This document shows positions 8,021 through 17,037 of a stretch of DNA of 64,000 bases, in pieces. The number at the start of each line of letters is the position of its first letter. Position 1 is the first letter of the stretch. Source of the DNA: Paenibacillus oenotherae (lineage in GTDB: Bacteria; Bacillota; Bacilli; Paenibacillales; Paenibacillaceae); assembly GCF_019443105.1 (NCBI RefSeq), contig NZ_JAHZIJ010000012.1, positions 1 through 64,000 of the forward strand. Direction: 5' to 3'. The notes beneath the pieces are model-generated. The model was not told where the DNA came from, made no database searches, and saw nothing but the letters and a program-made list of their open reading frames with translations. The position numbers were made by a program, and so were the translations under genes.

Positions 8021-8941
8021 ATGATTGATAAGCTTGATGGCCGCATCGTGCAGACGTTCATAGCGGTGTGGGAGGAGAGAAGCATTAGCAGAGCGGCTGA
8101 ACGGCTTGGTTATGTCCAGTCCACGGTAACGATTCAGCTGCGGGCGCTGGAGGAAGCCTTCGGCGGGAAGCTGTTCGAGCGATTGCCCAGAGGAGTGGAG
8201 CCGACCGCTGCGGGCATAAAGGCTGCTCCGTTCTTCTACCGCTTCGTACAGCTTGGCGAGGTGATGCAGGAAGCGATGAATAACTCGGGGGAGCCGGACG
8301 GAGAGGTGCGCGTTCGTCTGCTGGAATCCTTTTGCGTAACGCACATGCCGTCCTTCTTCCACCAGTTTCTGCAGGACAATCCCCGCATTAAAATTCGGCT
8401 GGAGACGGGATTTCAACAGGATATCGTTCAAGAGCTGCTCCGGCATCGGGTTGATTGTGGCATAGTGCCTGCACAGCCTGATGATGATCAGCTCTCCTAC
8501 TATCCGCTGGTGATGGACGAATTAGTATGCGCTGCGCCAAGACGGCTGGCGGATGCTTCAAGTACTGACCGAACATGGCTGGAGCGGGAGCCGGTCATAT
8601 CGTTCGGGGGCAGATGCCTGTATCATACTGTAGCGGCTCAGGCGCTTGCGCGGCTTGGCGTGGGGACGGCGAATCATCTGGAATTCGCCAGTCTTGAGAT
8701 GATAAAGCAGATGGTAGCAGAAGGAATAGGCGTGGCTGTCCTTCCGGTATCAGCCATAAGGGATGAGGTGGAGCGGGGAGATCTATGCGTGCTGCCGCTG
8801 GATCGGCCATACCCGCTGCAGCATGGCCTCATCGTTCACCGCGACCGCGAGCTGGGAGCAGCGGCAGTGCGCTTTCGTGATGCTGTTATCGCATGGTTCG
8901 GCAGGCCGCAGGATGCGCGCGACGACAAACGGACAGAGTAG
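8021..8941 (+). CDS. LysR-family transcriptional regulator
   Basis: A 306-residue LysR regulator. The N-terminal winged helix-turn-helix contains SISRAAERLGYVQSTVT around residues 23-40, followed by the linker helix and a two-lobed co-inducer domain starting near residue 90. ATG 8021 is preceded by AGGTGATG; GTG 8012 or ATG 8015 are in-frame alternatives. The family usually binds T-N11-A sites in the intergenic region shared with a divergent target, here the DJ-1/PfpI gene. Confidence 0.88.
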   Translation: MIDKLDGRIVQTFIAVWEERSISRAAERLGYVQSTVTIQLRALEEAFGGKLFERLPRGVEPTAAGIKAAPFFYRFVQLGEVMQEAMNNSGEPDGEVRVRLLESFCVTHMPSFFHQFLQDNPRIKIRLETGFQQDIVQELLRHRVDCGIVPAQPDDDQLSYYPLVMDELVCAAPRRLADASSTDRTWLEREPVISFGGRCLYHTVAAQALARLGVGTANHLEFASLEMIKQMVAEGIGVAVLPVSAIRDEVERGDLCVLPLDRPYPLQHGLIVHRDRELGAAAVRFRDAVIAWFGRPQDARDDKRTE

Positions 8942-9064
8942 CTCGCCATAATTAACTGGCAGAGAAGAAGCAGCAATAGAATAGGCAAAGAAATGGGCAT
9001 CGTCAAATTCTGCAGCATGCAGAGAGTTGACGATGTTCTTTTCTATATAGAGCATGCAGTTCAC

Positions 9065-9116
9065 TTGACGTAGATACTGAGAATCGTTATCATGTAATTA
9101 TTGAGAATAATTATCA
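9065..9116 (+). promoter_or_regulatory. Promoter with two Fur boxes
   Basis: TTGACG (9065-9070) and TATCAT (9088-9093) are separated by 17 bases. One Fur-like 7-1-7 box, TGAGAATCGTTATCA (9078-9092), covers the -10 element. A second, TGAGAATAATTATCA (9102-9116), lies just downstream and has 14 of 15 bases of the classic palindrome. Iron-dependent repression of the iron transport genes downstream is the expected outcome. Confidence 0.85.
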
Positions 9117-9243
9117 ACCTTTGATGATAAATAAGTTGAACGCGAGAAATGACAACAGGGCGGAACAGGGGAAAGGATTGTGGAGATGCGTAAGCGCTCG
9201 CCCTTGTTCCCAGATAATGGCTAGTTGAAGGGAGAAGAATGGG

Positions 9244-10098
9244 ATGATACGGTTATCCACCTCGCAATTGAATATCGGCTATGATGAACGACTGATCGTC
9301 GAGGATCTGAATGTTGCCATTCCACAAGGGAAAATTACGGCTCTGGTTGGAGCGAATGGCTCGGGAAAATCAACCATACTGAAGACAATGGCCCGCATTA
9401 TGTCGCCGGCCAAAGGGACGGTTATGCTGGATGGCAAGTCCATTCATAAGCAATCGACTCGTGAAGTGGCCAAACAGCTGGCTATTCTGCCGCAAAATCC
9501 GACAGCTCCAGATGGCCTCACGGTATCGGAGCTTGTTTCCTATGGGCGCTTTCCTTATCAGAAAGGATTCGGTTCCTTGACCCGCGAGGATCGTGACGTG
9601 ATCCAATGGGCAATCCAGGCGACCAGAATGACTGAATTCGCAGACCGTCCCATCGAGCAGCTGTCCGGCGGCCAGCGTCAGCGGGCATGGATCGCGATGG
9701 CATTGGCCCAGCAGACCGATATTCTCTTCCTGGACGAACCAACCACCTTCCTGGATATGGCTCATCAGCTTGAGGTGCTGGAGCTGCTGCAGGAGCTGAA
9801 TGCGAATTCAGGCCGCACCATTATTATGGTTGTGCATGACTTGAATCATGCTTCCCGCTATGCGCAGCATGTGATTGCGATCAAGAAGGGGAAAGTAGCC
9901 GGAGAAGGGTCTCCGCAGGCGGTCATCACCAAAGATATTATGCGTGAGGTATTCGGTATTGAAGCAGATATCATTCCGGACCCTCGGACGGGCGTGCCTC
10001 TGTGTCTGCCCTATTCACTTGCCGGAAATACAAGCAGCCATGGCGAAGAACTGATGGTTGAGGGTGCTCGGTCCCTCATGAAAGCAGCAGGTGCCTGA
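9244..10098 (+). CDS. Iron-siderophore ABC transporter ATPase
   Basis: A 284-residue ATPase of the FecE/FhuC/YusV group that powers import of ferric siderophores through a FecCD-type permease. Walker A is GANGSGKST near residue 38, the signature LSGGQRQR near 141, Walker B ILFLDEP near 161, and a switch histidine follows in VVHD. Ferric-siderophore ATPases typically show LPQNPTAP-like Q-loop text, seen here near residue 82. Two Fur boxes precede it. No permease or binding-protein gene is adjacent, so those must lie elsewhere. It overlaps the FhuF-like gene by one base. Confidence 0.88.
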   Translation: MIRLSTSQLNIGYDERLIVEDLNVAIPQGKITALVGANGSGKSTILKTMARIMSPAKGTVMLDGKSIHKQSTREVAKQLAILPQNPTAPDGLTVSELVSYGRFPYQKGFGSLTREDRDVIQWAIQATRMTEFADRPIEQLSGGQRQRAWIAMALAQQTDILFLDEPTTFLDMAHQLEVLELLQELNANSGRTIIMVVHDLNHASRYAQHVIAIKKGKVAGEGSPQAVITKDIMREVFGIEADIIPDPRTGVPLCLPYSLAGNTSSHGEELMVEGARSLMKAAGA

Positions 10099-10919
10099 TG
10101 AGTACGAAGCAGAGCAATGCAATCGATATCCCTTTCATTGAGGATCAATATGCTGTCGTATTCCAGCGGCCGGAACAATTTAAATCTGAATTCTCTTTCC
10201 TTGAATTAACTAATTCTGAGGTTGCCCGGAGCTTATTGCTGTCGTATGCGGAAGTGTTGAAGGCATCCGATATTACTCCTGCCGCGACTTATTTCGTTTC
10301 ATGGCTGCGCGGGCTGAGCGTCACGGCTCAGCTGCTATTGTCCGCGCATGATTCCACCCTGGATTGGTCGATCAGCAATTGGAGGCTGTTTGTAACCGAG
10401 GAGGATGGGCGGATGGGTTTTGCTTTCCACCCTATGAATGCAAGCATTGTCTCGGCCAACCCGCTGAACGGGGCTGAACGCGATAGCTGGCGAAACGGGC
10501 TTCTGGAGGATCTGTACTCGAATACGCTGCGTCCAATCGTTGATACGATGGCACAAGCGGCAGACTTAAACAGCGGGCAGCTGTGGGCGCTTATGGCGAG
10601 CGGCATGTATTACTGCCGGGAACGCCTGCTGACGGTATACGGCGAGGATTCCCCGGAATTTGCCCAAGTGGAGGCAGACTATCGTTTTACGATGCAGGAG
10701 ATGAAGGGAACGGTCTTTGGCCGCTCAAGGAATCCGCTTGCGGTTAAGTTCCGTCTGGTGGAGAATCCGCGCTGCAAGGGGGAGATGCTGCCGCTCAAGG
10801 CGTCCTGCTGCCTGGCATACAAGACAGAGGGCCACGGCTATTGCTATACCTGTCCGAAGCTGTCGGAGGAGCAGCGTCTGGAGAGAGGCCGCGAGCTCGC
10901 GGCGAAAGCAGCGCACTGA
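10098..10919 (+). CDS. FhuF-like ferric-siderophore reductase
   Basis: A 273-residue protein ending in the FhuF-type iron-sulfur motif CC-x10-C-x2-C (CCLAYKTEGHGYCYTC), which binds a [2Fe-2S] cluster. FhuF proteins reduce ferric iron and release it from siderophores in the cytoplasm. The N-terminal ~200 residues match the helical IucA/FhuF-type region. The ATG overlaps the ATPase stop (TGATG), so the two are co-translated from the Fur-regulated promoter. ATPase plus reductase form an uptake-and-release pair. Confidence 0.85.
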   Translation: MSTKQSNAIDIPFIEDQYAVVFQRPEQFKSEFSFLELTNSEVARSLLLSYAEVLKASDITPAATYFVSWLRGLSVTAQLLLSAHDSTLDWSISNWRLFVTEEDGRMGFAFHPMNASIVSANPLNGAERDSWRNGLLEDLYSNTLRPIVDTMAQAADLNSGQLWALMASGMYYCRERLLTVYGEDSPEFAQVEADYRFTMQEMKGTVFGRSRNPLAVKFRLVENPRCKGEMLPLKASCCLAYKTEGHGYCYTCPKLSEEQRLERGRELAAKAAH

Positions 10920-10938
10920 ATAGAAGGGTCGAATTTCG

Positions 10939-10974
10939 AAGCCGAGCATAGCGAATATGCGCGGCTTTTTCTTT
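10939..10974 (+). terminator. Terminator after the iron operon
   Basis: AAGCCG..CATA pairs with TATG..CGGCTT and is followed by TTTTTCTTTATTTT. It lies 20 bases after the FhuF-like stop codon. Confidence 0.8.
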
Positions 10975-11055
10975 ATTTTCGAAGGTGCCTGAAGAGGCGA
11001 AAATAGCCCTAAAACCGACTAGAATATTCTGAATAGTTTTTCTTTAAAAAAACAT

Positions 11056-11084
11056 TTGCATTCTGTTTCGGAAGGTGATATATT
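11056..11084 (+). promoter_or_regulatory. Promoter of tRNA cluster
   Basis: TTGCAT and TATATT (11079-11084) are separated by 17 bases, about 45 bases before tRNA-Gly. The match is moderate but the position fits the four-tRNA unit. Confidence 0.5.
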
Positions 11085-11129
11085 ATTACTTGTCGCTCGG
11101 GACAAACGGTTCTGACGAAAACGACAAAT

Positions 11130-11204
11130 GCGGAAGTGGCTCAGCGGTAGAGCATCGCCTTGCCAAGGCGAGGGTCGCGGGTTCGATTCCCGTCTTCCGC
11201 TCCA
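11130..11204 (+). tRNA. tRNA-Gly (GCC)
   Basis: The acceptor stem GCGGAAG pairs with CTTCCGC. The anticodon loop TTGCCAA gives GCC. CCA is encoded. Confidence 0.97.
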
Positions 11205-11207
11205 TAA

Positions 11208-11284
11208 GTGCCCTTAGCTCAGCTGGATAGAGCGTTTGACTACGAATCAAAAGGTCGGGAGTTCGAATCTCTCAGGGCACGCCA
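11208..11284 (+). tRNA. tRNA-Arg (ACG)
   Basis: The acceptor stem GTGCCCT pairs with AGGGCAC. The anticodon loop CTACGAA gives ACG, whose A is normally deaminated to inosine. CCA is encoded. Confidence 0.97.
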
Positions 11285-11311
11285 TTTACACAACATAGCA
11301 GTTAATAACTT

Positions 11312-11388
11312 CGGGACGTAGCTCAGCTTGGTAGAGCACCTGGTTTGGGACCAGGGGGTCGCATGTTCAAATCGTGTCGTCCCGACCA
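11312..11388 (+). tRNA. tRNA-Pro (TGG)
   Basis: The acceptor stem CGGGACG pairs with CGTCCCG. The anticodon loop TTTGGGA gives TGG. CCA is encoded. Confidence 0.97.
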
Positions 11389-11396
11389 TATTTATT

Positions 11397-11470
11397 GCGG
11401 GTGTAGTTCAATGGTAGAACTTTAGCCTTCCAAGCTAATAGCGTGGGTTCGATTCCCATCACCCGCTCCA
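11397..11470 (+). tRNA. tRNA-Gly (TCC)
   Basis: The acceptor stem GCGGGTG pairs with CACCCGC. The anticodon loop CTTCCAA gives TCC. CCA is encoded. Confidence 0.97.
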
Positions 11471-11483
11471 TTATAACTGCGAC

Positions 11484-11510
11484 AAAGCCTTGTATATCAA
11501 GGCTTTTTTT
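11484..11510 (+). terminator. Terminator of the four-tRNA unit
   Basis: AAAGCCTTG pairs with CAAGGCTTT and is followed by a run of T, just after tRNA-Gly (TCC). Confidence 0.9.
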
Positions 11511-11660
11511 ATTTATTTTACCTTAAAAAAACCGGATCGAAAAGCTTCAACCGTGCACTATTTTGTAGTATGATGTAGAAAGTGATTTTGTGTCCGAAGG
11601 GATACGAGCAAATTTGTTGTGAGTTGGGTTTGCCAGGGCAAAGCCTTAAGGAGGATCAGT

Positions 11661-14465
11661 ATGTCGGACCAAGCTGCATCGACATTAGTGACGAGCCGGC
11701 CGCAAGCGAATAACCTGCTGCGTCGTGATGTTCGTTTTCTAGGGAATATATTAGGGGATGTACTCGTGCACCAAGGTGGGCACGAGCTTCTTGAGATTGT
11801 TGAGAAAATTCGTGAGATGAGCAAAGCGCTGCGTGCTGAATTTGTTCCCGAGCTGTATGAGGAATTCAAGCAGGTCATCAATTCGCTCAATACGGAGAAG
11901 CGCCATCAGGTCATTCGGGCGTTTGCGATTTATTTCCAATTAGTTAATATTGCCGAGCAGAACCATCGTATCCGCCGCAAGCGGGATTATGAACGGTCAG
12001 CTGGCGAAACGGTTCAACCCGGCAGCATCGAGAATGCTGTGCAGGTTCTTAAAGAGCAGGGCATTCCGGCCGAAGAGGTTCGGACGATGCTGGAAGGAAT
12101 CTCGCTGGAGCTCGTTATGACAGCACATCCTACAGAAGCGACCCGCCGCGCGGTTCTCGACATTCACCAGCGCCTTGCGCATGATGTGATGGAGCTGGAC
12201 AATCCGACGCTTACTTACCGTGAGCGCGAGAAGCTGCGTGAGAAGCTGCTCAACGAGGTGCTGACACTGTGGCAGACGGATGAGCTTCGTGACCGCAAGC
12301 CTACTGTTATTGATGAAGTGCGAAACGGCATGTATTACTTTGATGAGACGCTCTTCGAGGTGCTTCCAAGCGTGTATGAAGAGCTGGAGCGTTGCCTTGA
12401 CAAGTGTTATCCCGGAGAGCGCTGGCATGTGCCTACTTACCTGCGCTTTGGCTCGTGGATCGGCGGGGACCGGGACGGCAATCCGTCCGTAACCGCGAAG
12501 GTTACGTGGGAGACGCTGACATTGCAGCGCGAGCTGGTGCTTCACAAGTATGAGGAGCTGCTCAAGGATCTGATGGGCATTCTCAGCTTCAGCACGAATA
12601 TTGTTAATGTGTCGGATGAGCTGCTTCGCTCGATGAAGAACGACCGGACACTGGTGGAGATTCGCTGCGTTGATATCTGGCGCAATGAGAAGGAGCCTTA
12701 CCGTATCAAGCTGGGCTACATGCTGGAGAAGCTGGCGAACACGCTTGACGAATCGCTCAAGGGATCGCCTCAACGCTACAACAGCCCGGATGAGCTCAAA
12801 GAAGATCTGTTAATTATCGACCGAAGCCTGCGCCATCATTTTGCCGACTATGTAGCGGATACCCATATCCGCAAGCTGGTACGCCAGGTGGAGCTGTTCG
12901 GCTTCCATCTTGCGGCACTGGATGTAAGGCAGCATAGTCAGGAGCATGAGAGCGCGATGACTGAAATCCTCGCGCACATGAACATTGTGGAAGATTATGC
13001 TTCCCTGTCCGAGACGGACAAAATCGATCTGCTTCACCGTCTGTTGAATGATCCGCGTCCGCTTACTTCACCGCACTTTGATTATACGGAGAGCACACGT
13101 GAATGTCTGGATGTCTACCATACGATCTACCGCGCCCAGCAGGAGTTTGGCGGCAACTGTATCTCCAGCTACTTGATCAGTATGACCGAAGGCGCCAGCG
13201 ACATGCTGGAGGTTATGGTATTCGCGAAGGAAGTCGGATTGTTCCGCAAGGAGATGAACGGTCAGGTTCGCTGCACGCTTCAAGCGGTGCCGCTGTTCGA
13301 AACGATCGACGACCTGCATGCTGCACCGGCTATTATGGAGACGCTCTTCGAGCTTCCGATCTATCGCCAAGCGGTTGAGGTTATGGGCAATATGCACGAA
13401 ATTATGCTGGGCTACTCAGACAGCAATAAAGACGGCGGCGTAGTGACTGCGAACTGGGAGCTGCGCGTTGCGCTGAATGATATTACGCATGCAGCCAAGA
13501 AGCACAATGTGAAGCTGAAGTTCTTCCATGGCCGCGGCGGAGCGCTCGGTCGCGGCGGTATGCCGCTGAATAGAAGCATTCTGGCACAGCCTCCTCATAC
13601 GGTTGGCGCCGGAATCAAAATTACGGAGCAAGGCGAGGTGCTCTCCTCCCGTTATTCCATGCAAGGCATTGCTTACCGGAGTCTGGAGCAAGCGACCTGG
13701 GCGCTTATTACAGCGGCCCGGCTTGCCAAGTATCCGCAGCAGGAAGCGGTTGAGGAAGCGGAGTGGGATGAGATTGCGAAAGGAATATCAGAATCCGCAC
13801 TGACGAAATATCAGGATCTGATCTTCCGCGATCCGGATTTCATGACCTTCTTCAAGGAATCGACGCCACTTCCCGAAGTGGGAGAGCTGAATATCGGCTC
13901 TCGTCCTTCCAAGCGGAAGGGAAGCGACCGGTTCGAGGATTTGCGTGCCATTCCATGGGTGTTCGCTTGGACGCAAAGCCGTTATTTGCTGCCAGCATGG
14001 TATGCGGCAGGCACGGCGATGCAGGGCTACATTCAAGGAGATGAAGGGAAGCTGGAGACATTGCGCGTCATGTACGCGAAATTCCCATTCTTCACTTCAC
14101 TTATTGATAATCTGCAGATGGCGCTTGCCAAGGCGGATTTGGTCATTGCCAAGGAATATGCCGGCATGATTACAGACAAGACGATTCGTGACCGTATCTT
14201 CACGCAGATTGAAGAGGAATATGCGCAAACTTCCGCCCTCATTCTGCAAATAACAGGGCAAGCGGAGATTCTGGATAATGTTCCAGTCATTCAGGAATCG
14301 ATCCGATTACGCAACCCGTACGTTGATCCGCTGAGCTACATGCAGGTTCAATTGCTTGCTGAGCTGCGCGATCTTCGTTCCCGTGACGAGGATGATCCGG
14401 AGCTGCTTCGTGAAGTGCTGCTTACGATCAACGGAATTGCAGCTGGCCTTCGCAATACGGGCTAA
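11661..14465 (+). CDS. ppc: Phosphoenolpyruvate carboxylase
   Basis: A 934-residue cytoplasmic enzyme that carboxylates phosphoenolpyruvate with bicarbonate to oxaloacetate and refills the TCA cycle. The catalytic-histidine motif VMTAHPTEATRR lies near residue 152. The glycine-rich catalytic loop FHGRGGALGRGG is near residue 622, and the protein ends in the family's usual C-terminal tail (GLRNTG). The length is normal. The start at 11661 has AAGGAGGATC upstream; an earlier in-frame start at 11619 lacks support. It is monocistronic, between two terminators. Confidence 0.97.
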   Translation: MSDQAASTLVTSRPQANNLLRRDVRFLGNILGDVLVHQGGHELLEIVEKIREMSKALRAEFVPELYEEFKQVINSLNTEKRHQVIRAFAIYFQLVNIAEQNHRIRRKRDYERSAGETVQPGSIENAVQVLKEQGIPAEEVRTMLEGISLELVMTAHPTEATRRAVLDIHQRLAHDVMELDNPTLTYREREKLREKLLNEVLTLWQTDELRDRKPTVIDEVRNGMYYFDETLFEVLPSVYEELERCLDKCYPGERWHVPTYLRFGSWIGGDRDGNPSVTAKVTWETLTLQRELVLHKYEELLKDLMGILSFSTNIVNVSDELLRSMKNDRTLVEIRCVDIWRNEKEPYRIKLGYMLEKLANTLDESLKGSPQRYNSPDELKEDLLIIDRSLRHHFADYVADTHIRKLVRQVELFGFHLAALDVRQHSQEHESAMTEILAHMNIVEDYASLSETDKIDLLHRLLNDPRPLTSPHFDYTESTRECLDVYHTIYRAQQEFGGNCISSYLISMTEGASDMLEVMVFAKEVGLFRKEMNGQVRCTLQAVPLFETIDDLHAAPAIMETLFELPIYRQAVEVMGNMHEIMLGYSDSNKDGGVVTANWELRVALNDITHAAKKHNVKLKFFHGRGGALGRGGMPLNRSILAQPPHTVGAGIKITEQGEVLSSRYSMQGIAYRSLEQATWALITAARLAKYPQQEAVEEAEWDEIAKGISESALTKYQDLIFRDPDFMTFFKESTPLPEVGELNIGSRPSKRKGSDRFEDLRAIPWVFAWTQSRYLLPAWYAAGTAMQGYIQGDEGKLETLRVMYAKFPFFTSLIDNLQMALAKADLVIAKEYAGMITDKTIRDRIFTQIEEEYAQTSALILQITGQAEILDNVPVIQESIRLRNPYVDPLSYMQVQLLAELRDLRSRDEDDPELLREVLLTINGIAAGLRNTG

Positions 14466-14512
14466 TCGAACATATAGGGCGCAGCTGCATCAGTGCGCCA
14501 ATGCATGAAGGA

Positions 14513-14560
14513 GGCTGGATACCCGGCGGGCGGTTGTCCGCACGGGTATCCAGCCTTTAT
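14513..14560 (+). terminator. Terminator after ppc
   Basis: GGCTGGATACCCG pairs perfectly with CGGGTATCCAGCC around a GC-rich loop, followed by TTTATTG. Confidence 0.75.
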
Positions 14561-14582
14561 TGTATGGAGGGGGCGTCAGGAG

Positions 14583-15506
14583 ATGAAACGAACGCCGCTC
14601 TACTGGATGTCGGTGCTATCTGTGCTGCTTGGGGCATCAAGCTATGGCTTTCTATCGCCTTTTATTAAGGAGGCGTATGATGCAGGCTTTACTTTTGAGC
14701 AAGTAACACTGTACCAGACGGGGATCGGCACGCTGCTGCTGTGGATCATTGCACTGGTGAGGATCAAGTGGTGGAGAAATCCTTTTCGCGGCCCATGGAT
14801 AAAGCTTGCGGTTATTGGAATTGTCGGGTTGATGTTGACGACGATACTGTATAATAGGGCGCTTGAGAGGCTGGATGCTTCGCTTGCGATTGTGTTGCTT
14901 TTTCAGTTTACTTGGATTACCATTTTGTTAGATAGTATAAGGCGGCGGACATGGCCGGGCAAGTTCCGGATCATTGCGATTATCGTTGTGATGGCAGGCA
15001 CGCTGCTGGCTGTAGGTCTGTTGGAAGCAAAGGTTGCGAATATGGATGCGGCAGGTGTTGCATTCGGCTTGCTTGCAGCGGTGACCTATAGTTTGTTCCT
15101 TTGGCTTACGGGACTTGTGCAGGAGGAGATGGATCCTGTCATCAAGTCAGCCGTTATGATGAGTGCCGGGTTTTTATTGGTGGCGCTGTTATATGGCTCC
15201 AAAGCCGTTCATGACGGAGCAGACGGCAGCTTGCTTGGATGGGGGCTTCTGCTTGGTGTGCTTGGTCAAGTTATCCCGACGATATTGTTCAATATAGGCA
15301 TCCCGACAGTTGGCAGCAGCCTGGCGGCGCTTCTTGGTTCTATGGAGCTGCCGGTTGCAGCTATTGCGGCATGGCTTATATTGGGCGAGTATCTTAGTGG
15401 ATGGAAAGTGGCAGGCATTGCGCTTATTCTGGCGGGTATTGTCATTGCCGAGCTGCCATCCGGAGAGAGGGAAGGACGTTCGAAGCGTCTGGAGGAGAAT
15501 CGGTGA
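14583..15506 (+). CDS. EamA/DMT family transporter
   Basis: A 307-residue inner membrane protein with about ten hydrophobic segments in two repeated halves, the EamA layout of drug/metabolite exporters. The second half contains GMELPVAAIAAWLILGE-like text typical of the second EamA repeat (near residue 255). ATG 14583 follows TCAGGAG. Its stop overlaps the GTG start of sigW by 4 bases, so sigW is coupled to it. The substrate is unknown. Confidence 0.82.
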   Translation: MKRTPLYWMSVLSVLLGASSYGFLSPFIKEAYDAGFTFEQVTLYQTGIGTLLLWIIALVRIKWWRNPFRGPWIKLAVIGIVGLMLTTILYNRALERLDASLAIVLLFQFTWITILLDSIRRRTWPGKFRIIAIIVVMAGTLLAVGLLEAKVANMDAAGVAFGLLAAVTYSLFLWLTGLVQEEMDPVIKSAVMMSAGFLLVALLYGSKAVHDGADGSLLGWGLLLGVLGQVIPTILFNIGIPTVGSSLAALLGSMELPVAAIAAWLILGEYLSGWKVAGIALILAGIVIAELPSGEREGRSKRLEENR

Positions 15507-16069
15507 AATCAATTGAGGCGCGCTTAGCGCGAATGGCTCTTAAGGGCGATCAGCATGCGTTCGCCGAGATCGTCGGACTGTATCAGGACAAGCTTTATTA
15601 TATGTCGTACCGGATGTTGTACAATCGTCAGGAAGCGGAGGATGCCGTGCAGGAAACTTTCCTGCGTGTCTACAAGAACCTTGACCGCTATGATGATACG
15701 ATGAAGTTCTCCACATGGATATACCGGATAGCTACGAATCTGTGCATTGACCGTCTCAGAAAGCGGAAGCCGAGCTTCTCGCTTGATGCGGAATCGGGAG
15801 ATCATGACGGTCTTGACGGCTATGCGATGATTCCTAGCGATAACCGGACGCCGGAGAGCGAGCTGATGCTGTCGGATACGCAGCGTATTATACATAGTGC
15901 AATTGAGACATTGCCGGCCAAATACAAGTCGGTTATGGTGCTTCGTTATCTCCAGGATATGTCGCTGCAGGAGATCGGCGATGTATTGGAGCTGCCGGTA
16001 ACGACGGTTAAGACGCGAGTGCATCGCGGGCGGGAGTTTCTTCGCAAGAAGCTGGAGCATAAGCTGTAA
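15503..16069 (+). CDS. sigW: ECF sigma factor SigW
   Basis: A 188-residue ECF sigma factor, nearly the length of Bacillus SigW. Region 2 contains AEDAVQETFLRVYKNLDRY, and region 4 contains MSLQEIGDVLELPVTTVKTRVHRGRE. It directs the cell-envelope stress regulon. The start is GTG 15503, set by TGGAGGAG upstream and the 4-base overlap with the EamA gene. The identification rests on similarity together with the downstream rsiW and a matching TGAAAC-N16-CGTA promoter. It is unusual that this promoter lies after sigW rather than before it. Confidence 0.9.
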   Translation: MKSIEARLARMALKGDQHAFAEIVGLYQDKLYYMSYRMLYNRQEAEDAVQETFLRVYKNLDRYDDTMKFSTWIYRIATNLCIDRLRKRKPSFSLDAESGDHDGLDGYAMIPSDNRTPESELMLSDTQRIIHSAIETLPAKYKSVMVLRYLQDMSLQEIGDVLELPVTTVKTRVHRGREFLRKKLEHKL

Positions 16070-16131
16070 AGCCACTTCCGTTATATATTCGAAGGGCCTC
16101 TGTCGATGGAAATAACTTTTTCGCGAAAAAA

Positions 16132-16157
16132 TGAAACATCATTGAACAATGTACGTA
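16132..16157 (+). promoter_or_regulatory. SigW-type promoter upstream of rsiW
   Basis: TGAAAC (16132-16137) and CGTA (16154-16157) are separated by exactly 16 bases, the Bacillus SigW promoter architecture. It lies in the 193-base gap between sigW and rsiW, about 105 bases upstream of the rsiW start, so SigW activity should raise anti-sigma synthesis independently of sigW itself. Confidence 0.85.
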
Positions 16158-16262
16158 ACGTATATAGCTATGTCTGGGTCCAGCTTGTGAGGGACCGGGA
16201 ACGCTAGTGTTATCAACAGACTCGGATGTGTTGGGGCAAGTATCATCTAGAGGAAGAAAGGA

Positions 16263-16898
16263 ATGGCTGCTATGAATTGCAACGTCGCCATCGTTAGTAT
16301 GCATGATTACTTAGACGGTGAATTGATTCGTGAAGATGTAGCGAAGCTGAAGACGCATTTGATTGCTTGCCCGGAGTGCCGCGCAAGGTTCGAACAGCTT
16401 GAGCGGACCGAAGCACTCATCCACACTACGCTTGAGACGCGTGGAGTGATGGAAGCGAGTGAATCAGCTGTGTTGACACAGCGAATCATGAGCGGGCTTC
16501 CGGTGCGGCGCCGGAAAGCAATGGGCTGGACGCAGTGGCTGCGTAATCATCCGGCCATTACAGTTGCAGCAGTATTCGCTATTGTCATGTTATCCAGCTT
16601 CATAACGATGTGGGAGCAGGATGATCAATTGACGGTTCGCGGGAATGATCTCACGCAGCTGGTCATTGATGGGGATACGGTTACTGTTCCAGAGGGCGTC
16701 CATGTTAAGGGCGATTTGACAGTGGAGAATGGTAAGGCCAACGTGCTTGGGGATGTCGAGGGCAACGTCACGGTCATTGAAGGTTCATTGTATCAGGCAT
16801 CAACCGCACATATTTCTGGACAAGTGACGACGATTGATCAGGCGCTTGACTGGTTCTGGTACAAAGTGACGCACTCGTTTAGCAGTTTGGCTTATTAA
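16263..16898 (+). CDS. rsiW: Anti-sigma factor RsiW
   Basis: A 211-residue single-pass membrane anti-sigma factor that holds SigW inactive until regulated proteolysis. The zinc-binding anti-sigma motif is visible: an early Cys (MNC) and HLIACPEC (H-x3-C-x2-C) near residues 32-39. One hydrophobic segment lies near residues 98-117 and an extracytoplasmic domain follows. The start may be ATG 16263 or 16272; AAAGGA precedes the first. It follows sigW with its own SigW promoter. Confidence 0.9.
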   Translation: MAAMNCNVAIVSMHDYLDGELIREDVAKLKTHLIACPECRARFEQLERTEALIHTTLETRGVMEASESAVLTQRIMSGLPVRRRKAMGWTQWLRNHPAITVAAVFAIVMLSSFITMWEQDDQLTVRGNDLTQLVIDGDTVTVPEGVHVKGDLTVENGKANVLGDVEGNVTVIEGSLYQASTAHISGQVTTIDQALDWFWYKVTHSFSSLAY

Positions 16899-16904
16899 TG
16901 AAGC

Positions 16905-16932
16905 AGCCTCCCTGAAGCGGGGAGGCTTTTTT
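16905..16932 (+). terminator. Terminator after rsiW
   Basis: AGCCTCCC pairs with GGGAGGCT, followed by TTTTTT. Confidence 0.9.
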
Positions 16933-17037
16933 GTGAAAAAAAAGGATTTACAATCCCCTTTCTAGAAAATAATAAGGTTATGAATCCGATATATAGGATT
17001 AGAGAAGCCTACGCGATTGGTTGTTGGGGGTTGATAT

